64,000 bases of DNA, taken from positions 698,680 to 762,679 of the forward strand of contig CAUYUJ010001447.1 in NCBI GenBank assembly GCA_963575745.1, read 5' to 3'. The notes under the pieces are model-generated. The model saw only the letters and a program-made list of their open reading frames with translations, was not told where the DNA came from and made no database searches. This stretch comes from Prorocentrum cordatum. Taxonomy: Eukaryota; Sar; Dinophyceae; Prorocentrales; Prorocentraceae. Below are positions 31,111-42,269 of this stretch, piece after piece; the first letter of the stretch is position 1; each line of letters starts with the position of its first letter. The translations under genes and the position numbers were made by a program.

Positions 31111-31320
31111 TCATGAGGTAACGTCAGGCTCGAAATTCGCTTCCCACATCTCGCTGATCAGCGCCAAAGCCTTCTGCCACTGCCTGCCCTTACTGCATGC
31201 GCCAGCAATCGAGCTGTAACAACCTGGGCTCAATCTCGCATGCGACCGAGACACCTCGCGGAAGATATGCAGCGCTGCTCTCCATTGCGTTGTCCTCCCG
31301 CAATTCTTGATGGCTGCTTC
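31111..31320 (-). pseudogene. Two diverged PPR units
   Basis: Minus strand: AAIKNCGRTTQWRAALHIFR, then SSIAGACSKGRQWQKALALI, SEMWEANFEPDVTS. These differ more from the common consensus than the other fragments (CGRTTQWRAAL, CSKGRQWQKAL) and look like units from the N-terminal part of a PPR array. Stop follows DVTS. 31340-31655 holds nothing else I recognise. Confidence 0.55.
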
Positions 31321-31659
31321 GAGGGGAGAACCACGCTGTCGTAATCCTCCACGGGTGTCTCGCATCCAAGGAGATCCTGAACCACAAGGTCTTGTGCCAG
31401 AATGGCAAGCAATGCGCGAAGGGCAGGGTGAATTCCAGGGGGAGGGTGGAACGAGGAGGTCGCCAGAGGTCTCCAGATAGGAATAAGGAAAACCGACACC
31501 ACCACCACCAGGGACCACCAGCAGAAGCCAGGTGGGGGTCCCCATGCTGGTGTGATCCCCCCCCACTCGCTCGAGACATCCCCTGTCCCCGGCTCGCTCG
31601 GAGAGGCATCATGGACCTCCTCGCTGAAGGTGACCCCCTGGTGGTAGGAGAGCTCATTA

Positions 31660-31975
31660 ACGAATCGATAACTCGGATCGGCGATTGAAATGAATCGGTT
31701 CGGCGGGAATCGGCAGCCAAATCGGGAGAAGTCGAATTAACGGAAATCCGCATGCCTGTCAGGCCTCCTCCTTGAGAAATCGGCATCTGGATCGGAGTCC
31801 CAAGTCGAATCGAATCGAGATCGGCAGCCATCAACATCGAATCGAATCGAGTCTGGGACAACCAAAAGGCGGCGATACCACTACTCCACGGACCTCTCCT
31901 GGGGCGCGTTCTGACCAGAATGTCGAGGCGAATCCGGCGGTGGCGACGAGGGCCTATGAGGAGGCCCACGGATGG
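31660..31975. repeat. AATCG-rich dispersed repeat plus GGTGCGTTCTGACC-type box
   Basis: AATCGAATCGA-rich segment (31660-31850) that matches 43255-43440, sharing GGCAGCC, GAGAAGTCGAAT and GAGAAATCG in order. It is followed by a box (GGACCTCT ... GCGTTCTGACCAGAATG ... GGCGACGAGGGCC) repeated at 44170-44260 and, diverged, at 39430-39520. Confidence 0.65.
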
Positions 31976-32009
31976 GAACACGCGGGAAGGGGGAGGGGCA
32001 TGGGTACCT

Positions 32010-32053
32010 CCTCCTCCTCCTTCTCCTCCTCCTCCTCCTCCCAGTTCTATCCT

Positions 32054-32096
<43 letters not shown>

Positions 32097-32110
32097 GTTC
32101 TCCACATCTC

Positions 32111-32141
<31 letters not shown>

Positions 32142-32151
32142 TTCTATATCT

Positions 32152-32186
<35 letters not shown>

Positions 32187-32238
32187 CCTCTCTCTCTATC
32201 CCTCTCTCTCTCTCTCCCTCTCTCGCTCTCGCTCCAAG
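32010..32238. repeat. (TCC)n then (CT)n microsatellite
   Basis: Short CCT tract followed by about 180 bases of CT repeats. Confidence 0.95.
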
Positions 32239-32382
32239 ACCTCCCCGCCGCCTCTTCGGCTCGCCCGGGGCTCGGCCCGCCTCCTGCGCCTCTTTCGCCT
32301 GGTCTCTCCACAGAGCGGGGGTCCGGACACCCCTGGCGCACGGGGGACCGCGAGGCACAGGGTCCCGCCCCCTCTCGGCGGC

Positions 32383-32560
32383 GAGCGAGGGGGGGAAATG
32401 GGCAGGAGAAGGCCTCCTCCGAAGGCGGCGGGACTTCTCGGAAGCCCTGGCGCCTCCTGAGAAGTCTCCTGCGTCTTCGGGGAAGGCTTCGAACAATTCC
32501 CAGAAAGCTGGGGGACTAGCCGCCGAGCCTCTCCGCCTCCGCTTGTTACTTGTTCCTGCC
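32383..32560. repeat. Partial copy of foldback family 5
   Basis: Shares GGCGGCGAGCGAGGGGGG, AGGAGAAGGCCTCC and GCGGCGGG(A/G)CTTCTC with the element at 32947-33157, but lacks a clear right terminal repeat. 32560-32940 holds nothing I recognise. Confidence 0.55.
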
Positions 32561-32946
32561 TGCGCAGAGTGCCCGCTGTCGGTCTCTCTACTGAAGCTAG
32601 CCTACGGGACGCGCGGACCCCGAGATCCCGGCGCGGCATTCTTCTTCTCACAACCGGCGTCGTCGCCCAGCTTCGGGCCCCAAGGGCCCTCACAGATCGA
32701 TCCAGCTCGAAATACATGGCGCAGAGGGAGGGGGCCCATAGGGCTCCGGCCGCGAATCTCTCGCGCTGTCGGCACTTCTCCGAGCTCGTGGGATCTGCGA
32801 GGAGGCTGCCCACGGGAAGGGCGCGCCGCTGCTCGCGACCGCTGCCGCTGGCTGGCAGCACTGCCGAGGGCTGCCGGCCACGGGCGCGGAGGCAGGCAGA
32901 GCGTGCGAGGGGCTGATCCAATGGCTCACGATGGTCACCACCAATC

Positions 32947-33157
32947 GGCGGCGAGCGAGGGGGGGTAGTGAGAAGGAGATGGCGGCCTTCTCAAAAGCGG
33001 CGGGGCCTCTCAGAAGACCTCGGAAGGCCTCGGGACGCCTGAGAGGTTTTATGGTGTGTCTTCGGGAAGGGCTTGGGGAACTTCTCTGAAGACCGGGAGA
33101 TTTGCGAACCTTCCGAGTAGGCCTTCTCCTTCTCACTTCCCCCCCTCGTTCGCCGCC
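32947..33157. mobile_element. Foldback/MITE-like element, family 5
   Basis: 211 bases with terminal inverted repeats of about 38 bases. The left end GGCGGCGAGCGAGGGGGG is the complement of the right end CCCCCCCTCGTTCGCCGCC with one mismatch, and AGTGAGAAGGAGA pairs with TCTCCTTCTCACT. No coding capacity. Related partial copies are at 32383 and 34950-35050. No clear target-site duplication. Confidence 0.65.
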
Positions 33158-33159
33158 GA

Positions 33160-34070
33160 AGCAAGGACCAGTGCATTGACCAGCATTCTAGTCTGCGTCG
33201 CCTCGCAGGGAGCTGCGCCAGCGCCGCAGCGAGGGCAGGAGGGGGGGGGGTACGAGAGCGACGAGGACGACGAGGAGTAACGACGACGGGAATAAGGAGG
33301 AGGGAGAGTGAGAGAGTGAGAGATGTGAGAAGGAGGAGGCAGAAGAGGAGAATGCGAGGCAGGAGGAGGAGGAGGAGGTAGAGGGGGAGGCTGATGACGA
33401 AGCCCCCACCGTGCCTGCACGGAACGGGCATGTTAGAATGCACCTCTGCTGTTCGGTGAGGTTTCTTTCGTGCTTTCTCCGGAAGGACCCCCTCCCTCGT
33501 TCCGAACGCCCTCTGAATGCCACCTCTCCTCTCTGAAACCAGTGTAGGGCCATGTTCCAAACTAAGTTACTTACATTGATGGATAGCTAACGTGGGCCCC
33601 AAACGGTGAGATTTGCTCGCACGGTTGGAATGCACCGTATGCGGTGCAAGCTATGCGGCCTGAGCTGCGTGATGCAGACCACGTCGTGCAACCCATGTGT
33701 TTTTGTGTGCTGTTTTGTTTTGCTGTGCTTGTTTGCTTGCTTGCTTGTGTGTGTGTGTGTTTTTGTGCTGTGCAGTTTGTGCCCACGGTGCGCCCACGAG
33801 CGCCCACGAGGCGACGCGGGCGGCAGCCTGGCGCAGCACCGGCCGGCCCACCCCGGCGCGCGGGGCGCCCACGGGCGCCCACGGGGCAGCAGGGGCGGCA
33901 GCGCGGCGCCGCCTCCGCCGACCCACCCCTGCGCGCGGGGCGCCCCGCGAGCGCCCACGAGGCGGGCAGCGTGGAGCGTCATCGGCCGGCCCGTGCAACC
34001 ACTGAAGCAACTCGGAGTCCCTGCCGTGCAATCACTGTTTGGGGAATGAGGGGCATGCAATCCGCGAGCT
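33160..34070. other. Spacer: short GGA stretch and CGCCCACG-rich DNA
   Basis: 33340-33395 is a short GGA/GAG stretch. 33700-33770 is TTGTTTGC/TGTG-rich. 33785-33960 has repeated GGCGCCCACG and CGAGCGCCCACGAGG words. No gene recognised. Confidence 0.5.
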
Positions 34071-34074
34071 TTCA

Positions 34075-34257
34075 GTCGGGCCTGTCCCCCTACAGGGGGA
34101 CTGTCGACGGTTTCTGTTCATATAAAAAATGCCCCCAAAAAGGTTAACACATATTTAAGAAATAATCCCCAGACTATGTTTGGACTATTTGTTTGACTAT
34201 TTTTGGTGTATGTTTGATTTTTGGTCGAAAATCCCCCTGTAGGGGGACAGGCCCGAC
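34075..34257. mobile_element. MITE family 1, copy A
   Basis: 183 bases with near-perfect terminal inverted repeats: GTCGGGCCTGTCCCCCTACA at the left and its complement (TGTAGGGGGACAGGCCCGAC) at the right. The interior is AT-rich with GGACTATTTGTTTGACTATTT. Four more copies at 39898, 48341, 51729 and 56238. No coding capacity, so it would need a transposase supplied from elsewhere. Confidence 0.8.
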
Positions 34258-34880
34258 CTAAAGCTAGGTTTGGGGGGGTCAAAACAGGTGCTCAGAGGGC
34301 GGTCAAAACAGCAACTGCAAAAACATGCCTCCCCAGAGAAGAGACAAAGAAGCTCCCCCGAGGACCTCAGGCGGACTCAATGTGGCTTGAAGCCTGCCCA
34401 AAGAGGCCCCCCAGACGGCACAAGAAAACCCTCGAGAAGTAACACTCATGGAGCTTCCCCAAAATTCTTGTTTCGAAGATTTTGTTCTGCTAATCCTCTC
34501 TGGCTTCCGAAAGCCCAGGGCGGCACAAAAGAACACCAAACCGGCCCGAAAAGGCCCAAGACGGCCCTCAAGATGGCGCAAGGCGGCTCCAAGACGGCCC
34601 CAGGCCTCCAAAAGGGCCCCAAGAGGGGGCCCAAGAGGGGGAGCCCGAGCTGGCCTCGACAGCCTTTTCCTGCAGGATTGCATCCAAGAGCCAGCACATG
34701 CCCCCAAGCGGCTCCCAAGAGGCCCACAAGACGCCCCCAATAAGCCCAAGAGACTCCAAAGAGGCCTCCCAGATGTCCTCCTACAGACCACCAGAGGCCT
34801 CCCAGACGGACCTCAAAGGCGCTCGATAAGCCCTCAAGATGCCCCCAAGAAGCTCCAACACACGTTTCAACTCAGCCTCT
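34258..34880. repeat. Minisatellite block in reverse orientation
   Basis: CCCAAGACGGCC and CTCCAAGACGGCC units, i.e. the complement of the CGTCTTGGG units found in all earlier blocks. Part of the stretch (34320-34560) is more unique but has no recognised gene. Confidence 0.65.
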
Positions 34881-34949
34881 TTCGCGCTGCGCTGTTGCAC
34901 AAACGCGGTGGCGGGTCTTGGTCGCAGGCAGTTGGAGATGCCTTGGCGG

Positions 34950-35280
34950 CGCGCCGGTGGAGGCCTTCTCAGTAGGCGGCGGGGCTTCTCTGAAGTCCTG
35001 CGGCCTTGTGAGAAACCGCCTGCGTCCTCGGAGGCCTAGAGAGCTGCTTTGAGGGTCGGGAGCGTAAGTGGCCCGATGCGCAACACGCAGCACGTGACGT
35101 GGCGCCACGAAGCCCAACACGTAGACTGAACACGCAGGTCTGGCACGATGCGTTCGCGAAAACGTGGACCAACACGTGCCGAGCCAACACGCAGCGTGTG
35201 AGCTCGAGAGCTTCGAACCAAGGGCGTGTTGCGTTTGAACACGGGCGTATGAGGGCAGCCAACGCCGGAAACCTCCTGAG
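34950..35280. repeat. Partial family-5 repeat and AACACG-rich stretch
   Basis: 34950-35050 shares GGCCTTCTCAGTAGGCGGCG-like sequence with 32990-33050. 35085-35215 is rich in the words AACACG and CACGTG. No gene. Confidence 0.45.
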
Positions 35281-35288
35281 TCTTCTGA

Positions 35289-35490
35289 GAAGGCCAGGAA
35301 GAGGAGGAGGAGGAGGAGGAGGAGGAGGAGGAGGAGGAGGAGGAGGAGGAGGAGGAGGGAGGAGGAGAGGAGGAGGGGAGGAGGAGGAGGAGGAGGGGGA
35401 GGAGGAGGAGGAGACAGAAAAAGGAGGAGGAGAGAAGAGGAGGAGGAGGAGGAGGAGGAGGAGGAGGAGGAGGAGGAGGAAGGGTGTGGG
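35289..35490. repeat. (GGA)n tract
   Basis: About 200 bases of GGA repeats with short interruptions. 35490-35920 after it is GC-rich without a recognised gene. Confidence 0.95.
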
Positions 35491-35919
35491 GGAGCAGGAG
35501 GCGAAGCAGGAGGAGGCGGAGCCCCCATCTGCCTCCCCCTCTGGGGCTCGCCGCCGAGAGGCGACGAGAGCGGCCCGTCTCCTCCGGGGCGCCACGCCTG
35601 GGCCGCACGAGCCACCGGGGTCAACGCCGACCCCCCGGGGCCGGCCCGGGCCCCGCTGCGCAGCCCCGCCGGCCGCCCAGGAGTTCCGGCGGCGGCGGGG
35701 CAGGTGGCAGTCCGCACTGGCGCGGGGCGATGGGCAGGCGATGGGCCAGTTGTCCGGCGTCCAGGAGGGAGAGACTAGGGGGAAAACTAATCTTGACCGT
35801 CTTGAAGCTGTCCTCTCCACTGCTCGTGCAAACATCCCACCCTCCCACCCGCAACTTGGTCGCAAGACCTCTTCAGACAAGACCGTGACGGTAGGTACCA
35901 CATGGCACTTGGCCACGAC

Positions 35920-36530
35920 ACCGATGCCGACGACGACAGCGACATCGACGACGACGGCGCCGCCGACAGCGACTGCGACGTCACCGACGACGTCTCCAAT
36001 GTTTTCGACGGCGACAACGACGACGACGACACCGACGACGACGACGACGACGACAACGACGCCGACGACGACGACGAAGACGACGACGACGACGTCGCCA
36101 ACGGAGACGACGACGAGGGAGGAGGAAAAACGACGACGGCGACAACGACGACAACGACGATGGAGGAGGGAAGACAGCAAACGCCAACGACGAAGAAGGA
36201 GGAAGGACGGCGACGCCGACGACGACAACGACGAGGGAGGAGGGAAGACGACGACGATGACAACGACGACGAAGACGACGACGACGACGGCGACGAAATG
36301 AAAGGACGACGACGAGACGCCGACGACGGACGACGACGACGAGGGAGGAGTATAACGACGAGGGAGGAGTGAAGACCACGACGACGACGACGACGACGGC
36401 GACGAAATACGAGGGACAACGACGAGACGCCGACGAAGACATAGAGGGAGGAAGGACGACCACGGCGACAACGACGACGGAAACGACGACGACGCCAAGA
36501 CGACGACAACGACGACGAGGAAAGACAGAA

Positions 36531-36562
<32 letters not shown>

Positions 36563-36610
36563 GGGAGGAGGGAGGACGACGACGACGACGACGACGACGA
36601 CGCAAGAGCG
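35920..36610. repeat. (GAC)n tract, about 690 bases
   Basis: GAC/ACG trinucleotide repeat with many interruptions (GGAGGAAG, AACGACG). Frames encode poly-Asp, poly-Thr or poly-Arg, and poly-Ser or poly-Val on the other strand. Not a gene in my view. Confidence 0.9.
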
Positions 36611-36629
36611 CGCGCGCACGCTTTTGTTG

Positions 36630-37085
36630 AAAATCCGTGTTGCGAAACCTTGGATTTTTGTAAGTTTTTTGGACGCACGATTTTGAAATCCTTCTGAAAC
36701 CGATGGTTTTTGAAGGATTTCGGCGTACGCGCGCGACGACGCGCGCGTCTGCACTTCGTCCCATTTTTTGCAAAAAGGATTCTCGCGACGGCACACGCGC
36801 AAGGGCGCTCGACAGATTTCGACATGCGCGCGCGCGAAGCCCGTTCGGTAGCATGTTGTGAATATCTTGGAAAACCTATGGTTTTCTTAAGATTTCGCAA
36901 GACCTCACGCGGGAGTTTTTTTAGCAAATCAGTGTTGCGAAACCGTGTGTTATTCTATGTTTTTCGGAAACTCGATTGCGAAATCCTTCCGGCACCGAAG
37001 GTTTTTGAAGGATTTCGGCATGCGCGCGCGACGACGCGCGCGTGTGCACTTCGTCCCATTTCTTGCAAGGGATTCGTGAAAAAGT
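36630..37085. repeat. Diverged tandem duplication, about 300-base period
   Basis: Two copies sharing GTTGCGAAACC, TTTTTGAAGGATTTCGGC, GCGCGCGACGACGCGCGCG and GCACTTCGTCCCATTT at about 36640-36770 and 36935-37070. Each carries a CG-alternating palindrome (GCGCGCGACGACGCGCGCG-like). 37085-37620 holds nothing I recognise. Confidence 0.8.
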
Positions 37086-37619
37086 GCTATGTTAGAACAA
37101 CAAATGTCACCGCATAGTGTTTTTTTTTACAAGGGACCCGCAGGGGGGGAACCCGGCTTGGCTGGGATAGTATGAATTCATATTTAGGATGGACATGTGG
37201 TCAGAATCGTATGTAATTTACAGCACGCGCGGGGTAACCGATAAGTCCGGGGGGGGGTAGAATCTATTAGTCTTTCAGAAAGGAGAATAAACCTACCTCG
37301 CTGTTGACCACCCTCGCTTCCAAGAGATACCAAGCGATGCCAAACTACGGCCTGTACTGGTCATGCCGCTTGACGAGGAGGCGCGTGGTCTGACTCGGTT
37401 TTGCCTGGAAGCGAAAGCGGGGTAGGTAATTCACGCTCTGAGAGACGAAGACGAGGGCGGCCCCGCGAGGGAAGGGAGGGGAGGCGCTCAGGCGTGGGAG
37501 AGTTCCGCGGTGAGCGGGCCGGAGCGGCCAGCCAGGGCAGCGGGGACCGCGGCAGCAGCGGGGGCTGGGGCCAGGGCGCACCCGCGGGCGCTGCCAGAGC
37601 GTCTCGGAAACAATGGAGA

Positions 37620-38300
37620 TTCAGGTTTTTCATAGTTCTCGGCCTCTCGGGGCCCTCAACAGGCCTCCGGTTGTCAGCAAAGGACTCGGGAAGAGAAAAA
37701 CAAAAAATATCCTAAGGAGGTGGTCGAGAGGTCGGGGGGGCGCGTCTTGAAAAAGTCGCGACGCGGGATGTCTGGGTCCCAACTCGGGTCGTCAGCGGAG
37801 GGCGGAGATTTGTGTTCCCCCATGCCGGTTACACCATCCATGTCAGAGTGCACACGCAAGTGCGAAGAGGGGCCAGGACACATAGAATGGAGCGGGGGCT
37901 CCGAAGCCTGGGTCAGCCAGGGGGGACTGGCTGATGCCCGTTAGCGTTCACCCCCGTGAGCACTGAGCCCCGGTCCCATAAGAGGCCGCCCGACCCTGGG
38001 GGGGGGCTCAGAACGGGAAGCCGCCGCCGAAGAAGCTGCCAAAGGGGAAGCCGCCGCCGAACGACGGGCCCGCGGAGCGCGCCCTCCTCCTCGGAGGCTC
38101 CTCGCGGAGACAGGGATGGCATGCGGCAAGATCGTATCGTGACGATCCCGGCGGTGGTTTCTGACGCCGCGCGCATCAGTGGCGCTGAGCCGGCCGACTC
38201 TACAAGTGTTTTTGTTGCTGGCGTACGTTCGCCTTGGAACTCAAGTGGACCATCAGCGGACTCTTTTCCAACCTAAGACAGCCTTTCCTGTATTATGGGG
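37620..38300. other. Spacer without recognised gene
   Basis: Contains a short direct repeat, GGGAAGCCGCCGCCGAA, at 38017 and 38044. Otherwise nothing recognised. Confidence 0.4.
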
Positions 38301-38304
38301 TAGT

Positions 38305-38406
38305 GGTGGTGGTTGTGGTTGTTGTGGTGGTGGTGGTGGTGTTGGCGGTGGTGGTGGTGGTGGTGGTGGTGGTGGTGGTGGTGGTGGTGGTGGTGGTGCC
38401 ACTTGT
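38305..38406. repeat. (GGT)n tract
   Basis: About 100 bases of GGT/TGG repeats. Confidence 0.95.
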
Positions 38407-38685
38407 GGTGCTCGTTTCGGATAGCCTCGAGCGCTCGGCGGCTCTTCGGTCGCCAGATCGCTACATGTTGGCCGACTCTGGCCCAGAAATCCGACGTTCA
38501 ACCAGGGGCGCGGGCGACGGGGTCGCTGCGGCGTCGGCACGACGAGACGCGGCCCCACCTCCTCCTCCTCGCAGGCTCCTCGCGGACAGGAGCCTCGTTT
38601 GGGTGGCATCCACGAGAGGGGGTGCAGAGAGACACGAAAGCATAACACACACTCCAGGATCCCCACTATTCTAAAACATTGTCTC

Positions 38686-38775
38686 GGTTTCCGTCTTTCC
38701 CCTCACTTCCCATATTTCCAAATACTTCCGTGGAAACCGACATGTACGTGTGTCTGTGCCTAGTTCTTCCTCCTG
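38686..38775. repeat. Dispersed repeat family H, diverged copy
   Basis: CTTTCCCCTCACTTCCCATA and GTGTCTGTG match the better copies at 45355-45520 and 63548-63700. Confidence 0.5.
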
Positions 38776-38829
38776 CTCCACCTTCTCCTGATGCAACAGA
38801 AATCACGGCGGGGGTGTTCTGGCAACTTG

Positions 38830-38975
38830 CGGCTTCTGGGAGCCCTCACCGGGCCCCGGGACCGTCACACAGCGCCTCGGGATGAAAAGCCAGTCCCGGG
38901 AGGGGGTCCAGACCTCCAGGGATCCACTTCGTCAGAAAACGTGACGTCGGAGGTCTGGGACGGCACACCGTTCCG
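38830..38975 (-). repeat. Dispersed repeat family G, minus-orientation copy
   Basis: Reads GGCTTCTGGGAGCCCTCACC, CGGGACCGTCA, GGGGTCCAGACCTCCAGGGA, which is the reverse complement of the 42.76-kb copy with changes. 38980-39890 contains a diverged GTGCGTTCTGGCCAGAA box (39455) and otherwise nothing I recognise. Confidence 0.55.
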
Positions 38976-39897
38976 CCGATCCCTGTCCCCCCACTGGCAC
39001 GACGCTCTGCTGAGGAACGGCGGGGCAGGGAGCGGGCCGAGTGAGAGTGGTCGTGCCGGGAGGGAGGGAGCAGGAGGACAGGCAGGGAGGAAAGCGGGCG
39101 GAGGCACCACGCGAATCACAAGAGCAGGATGCGGCGAGAAGCACTGCGCCAACCCAGCCATCCTCCACGGGGGGGGATCCTCCTGCAGGACCCGCGCCTT
39201 CTTGGCCGCCGCCCTGGTGTAGAGCTCCATCTCCACCCCGTCCGCGGAGTCAGCACCGCGGGTCCTCGGGGCCTATCCCCAACAGGGGGGGGGGGGATGG
39301 TGGGGCTAAGATGCCATGGACCGGTTGGGATGGGGATAGTGTATGGGTTGGGTCCCCTGGGCTCCCTGGATGGGATGGGGTGGACACTGAGATCAGGGTA
39401 TGCGTCCCCTGGGCCCCCAGACCTCATACATCGGGAGCAGGAACTCTCCAGGAGTGCGTTCTGGCCAGAAATCCATGGCGGATGCAGCCGTGGCGACGAG
39501 AAGCCTCGCGGGGGCCCCAGGAAAATGCGAAAATCACATCCAGAACCTGGGAAGGCAATACATGAACAGAAACGTTCGGACCTCCGCACGGACTTCTTGG
39601 ATTGGCGCTGGACCCCCTTCCCTGGAGCGGGGAGCCCGTTGGCCGGCGCCTGAGGGGGCCCAGCGCCAGTCCAAGAAATCCGCCGGGAGCTCAAAAAGCT
39701 TATGCTTATGAGCTTTTCTTTTCGGCTCAAGCCCGGAACCTCGGTCGTTCGTTCGACCCTCTGGGGCTCCTCTTCCCCAAGATGGCGCTCTCGGCGCCGC
39801 GCTGCAGCAGCTCCCGGACCACCCGGTCCGCCTCTCGGGTCAGAAAGAAAGGGCTGAAGGGGCAACGTCAGGGGTGATGCATCGCAGATAGCTTTAG

Positions 39898-40048
39898 GTC
39901 GGGCATGTACCTACAGGCGGATCCTGGATGAATGATAAAGAACATCAGCAAACATATTCTTCAGAATGAATCAAACATAATAGCAACATCGTCCCCACAC
40001 TACTTTTTGACCATTCTCGAATACTCCTTCTGCAGAGGGACACGCCCA
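39898..40048. mobile_element. MITE family 1, copy B
   Basis: Left end GTCGGGCATGTACCTACAGG, right end CTTCTGCAGAGGGACACGCCC. AT-rich interior. More diverged than copy A. Left flank CTTTAG as in other copies. Confidence 0.65.
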
Positions 40049-40049
40049 A

Positions 40050-40615
40050 GATGGATCCGCCGAAGGCCGAAGCGAGCGAATCCGCACGGGGCCTGGGTGG
40101 GGCGGCGCTGGGCGGGCCCCCCTAGCGGCGCTGTAGATGGGCGAAGGGGGGGATGGCTGCGTCCTCCCCTCGGCCGGACACCCCCTGAGACTGCCCCTGA
40201 AAGTGGGGCGTGAAGGCCGGGCAGGGGACCGGCTATAGGATCGAATGATCCCGGAGTTTCGCAATCGTCGTCGACTCTACGGCAAGCTCGAGGCACTTCC
40301 GAAGGCCCCACACGCTTGCCGGAGACTCGACGAACATGTCAAGTCTGGGGCAAGTCAATCTTGCAGTCCACCCCCTGCTCGAAAAGGGGGAGCCCGAGAA
40401 GCAGCACACGACGCCCACAGGCTCCTGGAGGCGCCCCTGTGTCAAGCAGAACGCCCGGCGGCGGTCGCCGCAGGCGGCCGTTCGACACTGCTCGGGCACC
40501 CTCCAGGACGAAGCCAGGACGAGGATGAAATCGGGTGAGGATAACCTCAGCAAGCCATGCGGGACCCCCCGGGGGTCATCATTAGCACCGCACCGCACCG
40601 CGCATATGTAAGGAA
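40050..40615. other. Spacer without recognised gene
   Basis: GC-rich, with no repeat or coding pattern I can name. Confidence 0.4.
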
Positions 40616-41695
40616 AATGAATACTTCCCGCGCCCTGCTTTGGGTGGTATCCCTATTGGAATTAGAAGAGTAATAAGAATAATAAGAATCAGACTGCGAA
40701 TCATAATAATGATAATAATGATAATAATCGAAATTAGGACTCCTGAGCATAATAAACATATGATTCCTGGATATGAGATAAAAAGTATTACACATAAAGA
40801 AGCAGTGATCATGATACTATAACACAATGGACAAATACAACATAATAATAATGAAACTACGAAAAATGCGAATAACCATACGAATAAGCATAACAACATA
40901 AATCGGCCGAGTAAGAGCAACATTGCGACTAAGAACACGAATGCGACTAAGAAAGCACACAATAATGCGAATCATAACGCGGCTAGTAATAATGATAATC
41001 ATGAAAGAACTACTACGGATAAAACATCGAAAACTGAAGGGCTCCACTGCTTCTTTTCTCCCTCCCCCCTCCTGTCTCATTTTCCTCATCGTCTTTGTCC
41101 TATACAATTCCTATTACCAGTCCTATTGAAATATTGGTGTTTCCCGGCCGTCGTGTGGGGTACTGTATCCGAAGATGTCGCCCACGCCCCGCACGGAGCG
41201 TTATCTTAGCACCGCGACAACGCATAAAATAATTCTGAGCCCTCCACCACCCTGACAATAATAATAGTGATATCACGAAAAAGATCAATACTACACATAA
41301 GACTAAGAGCCAAAACAAATAATAAGACGGCTCCACATAATATTACAACAATGCGTGAGAATACGAATGAGAGTACGAAGAATAATCGGAATACGAATGA
41401 ATACGAATAATAATGCGCATGCGAATGCGAATACGTTTGGAGATAAGGATGATGTCGAGAACAACAAGCATGAGAGTACGACTACGAATCGGAGTGCAAA
41501 TGGGAGTACGTCTCAGAAGAATTACCATAATGCGAGGACTAAGAAGACCGATGCGAATAATAAGAATGCAAAAATAATGCGAGTAATTAAAATCACCATC
41601 CCATAATACTACTAGGAATAATAATGCGAGTCATAAAAAATGAAAGCATGAACAACAATAAGACTCGTACGAATGCCAACATAATTCGAAAACTG
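40615..41695. other. AT-rich island with AATAATG/ATGCGAAT words
   Basis: About 1.1 kb with far lower GC than its surroundings, made of degenerate words AATAATGATAATAATG, ATGCGAAT(C/A) and ATAAGAAT. The phrase GAAAACTGAAGGG(C)(T/G)CCACTGC occurs twice (41036 and 41690), so two related units may be present. No conserved protein in any frame. Confidence 0.7.
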
Positions 41696-41699
41696 AAGG

Positions 41700-42265
41700 G
41701 CGCCACTGCTTCTTTCCGGGTACCTCGAGTCCTGCCAGGGCCTTCTCCAAGCTCTGCTGCTTACTTTAGAACCGCGCGTAAACCAGATCTGCGAGAATGT
41801 CTCCGGCGCTTTGCTTGCTTCGGCGGGCAGACTCGCCTGCGTTCAAAGCAGGCTGCGAGGTGCCAGGGGCAACGCTTCCAAGGTGCCAGATGCGCCATAC
41901 TTTCGCAGGGAGGGGGAAGGTTCTTGACTGCTTACCCGGGTTCAATCGAGAATCTCTGAGAGCCAGCGCCTCTGGAGGATGTCTCCGGCGCCGCGGCCTT
42001 CTCAGAGCGTTCCGGAACGCTCCAGAACGGATTCATCCTCGTCATAACCCCGCCCGTAAAGGATTTATCCTCGTCCTAGCCCCGTCCCACCCCTAGCACG
42101 CTTTCGGCCCGGCGCAGCTGCTGGAAAGCATTTAAGAGACGAGGGAAACTCTCAAAGAACCAACCACCACTCCCGGAAACAACTTCCGAAACTTCACGGT
42201 GACCGGAAGCGTCCCAATCCCCATTGGGCAATGTTTGAAGGGGACAGCTCGAGCGTGAAGACATC
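41700..42265. other. Spacer without recognised gene
   Basis: Has a short repeat GGATTTATCCTCGTC / GGATTCATCCTCGTC (42031, 42060) and GGATGTCTCCGGCGC. Nothing else recognised. Confidence 0.4.
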
Positions 42266-42269
42266 CATC

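Noticed and set aside
34969-36927. 652-codon minus-strand frame
   Set aside because: It is built from poly-Ser/Val/Arg stretches read through the (GAC)n and (GGA)n tracts. Other frames are open in the same place.
40582-41336. Hydrophobic frames in the AT-rich island that look like membrane proteins
   Set aside because: Ile/Leu/Phe content follows from AT-rich repeats. No conserved pattern or long frame in one phase.
41930-41965. GGGTTCAATC considered as a tRNA T-arm
   Set aside because: No matching acceptor stem, D-arm or anticodon arm could be found around it. I found no tRNA or rRNA gene in the window.
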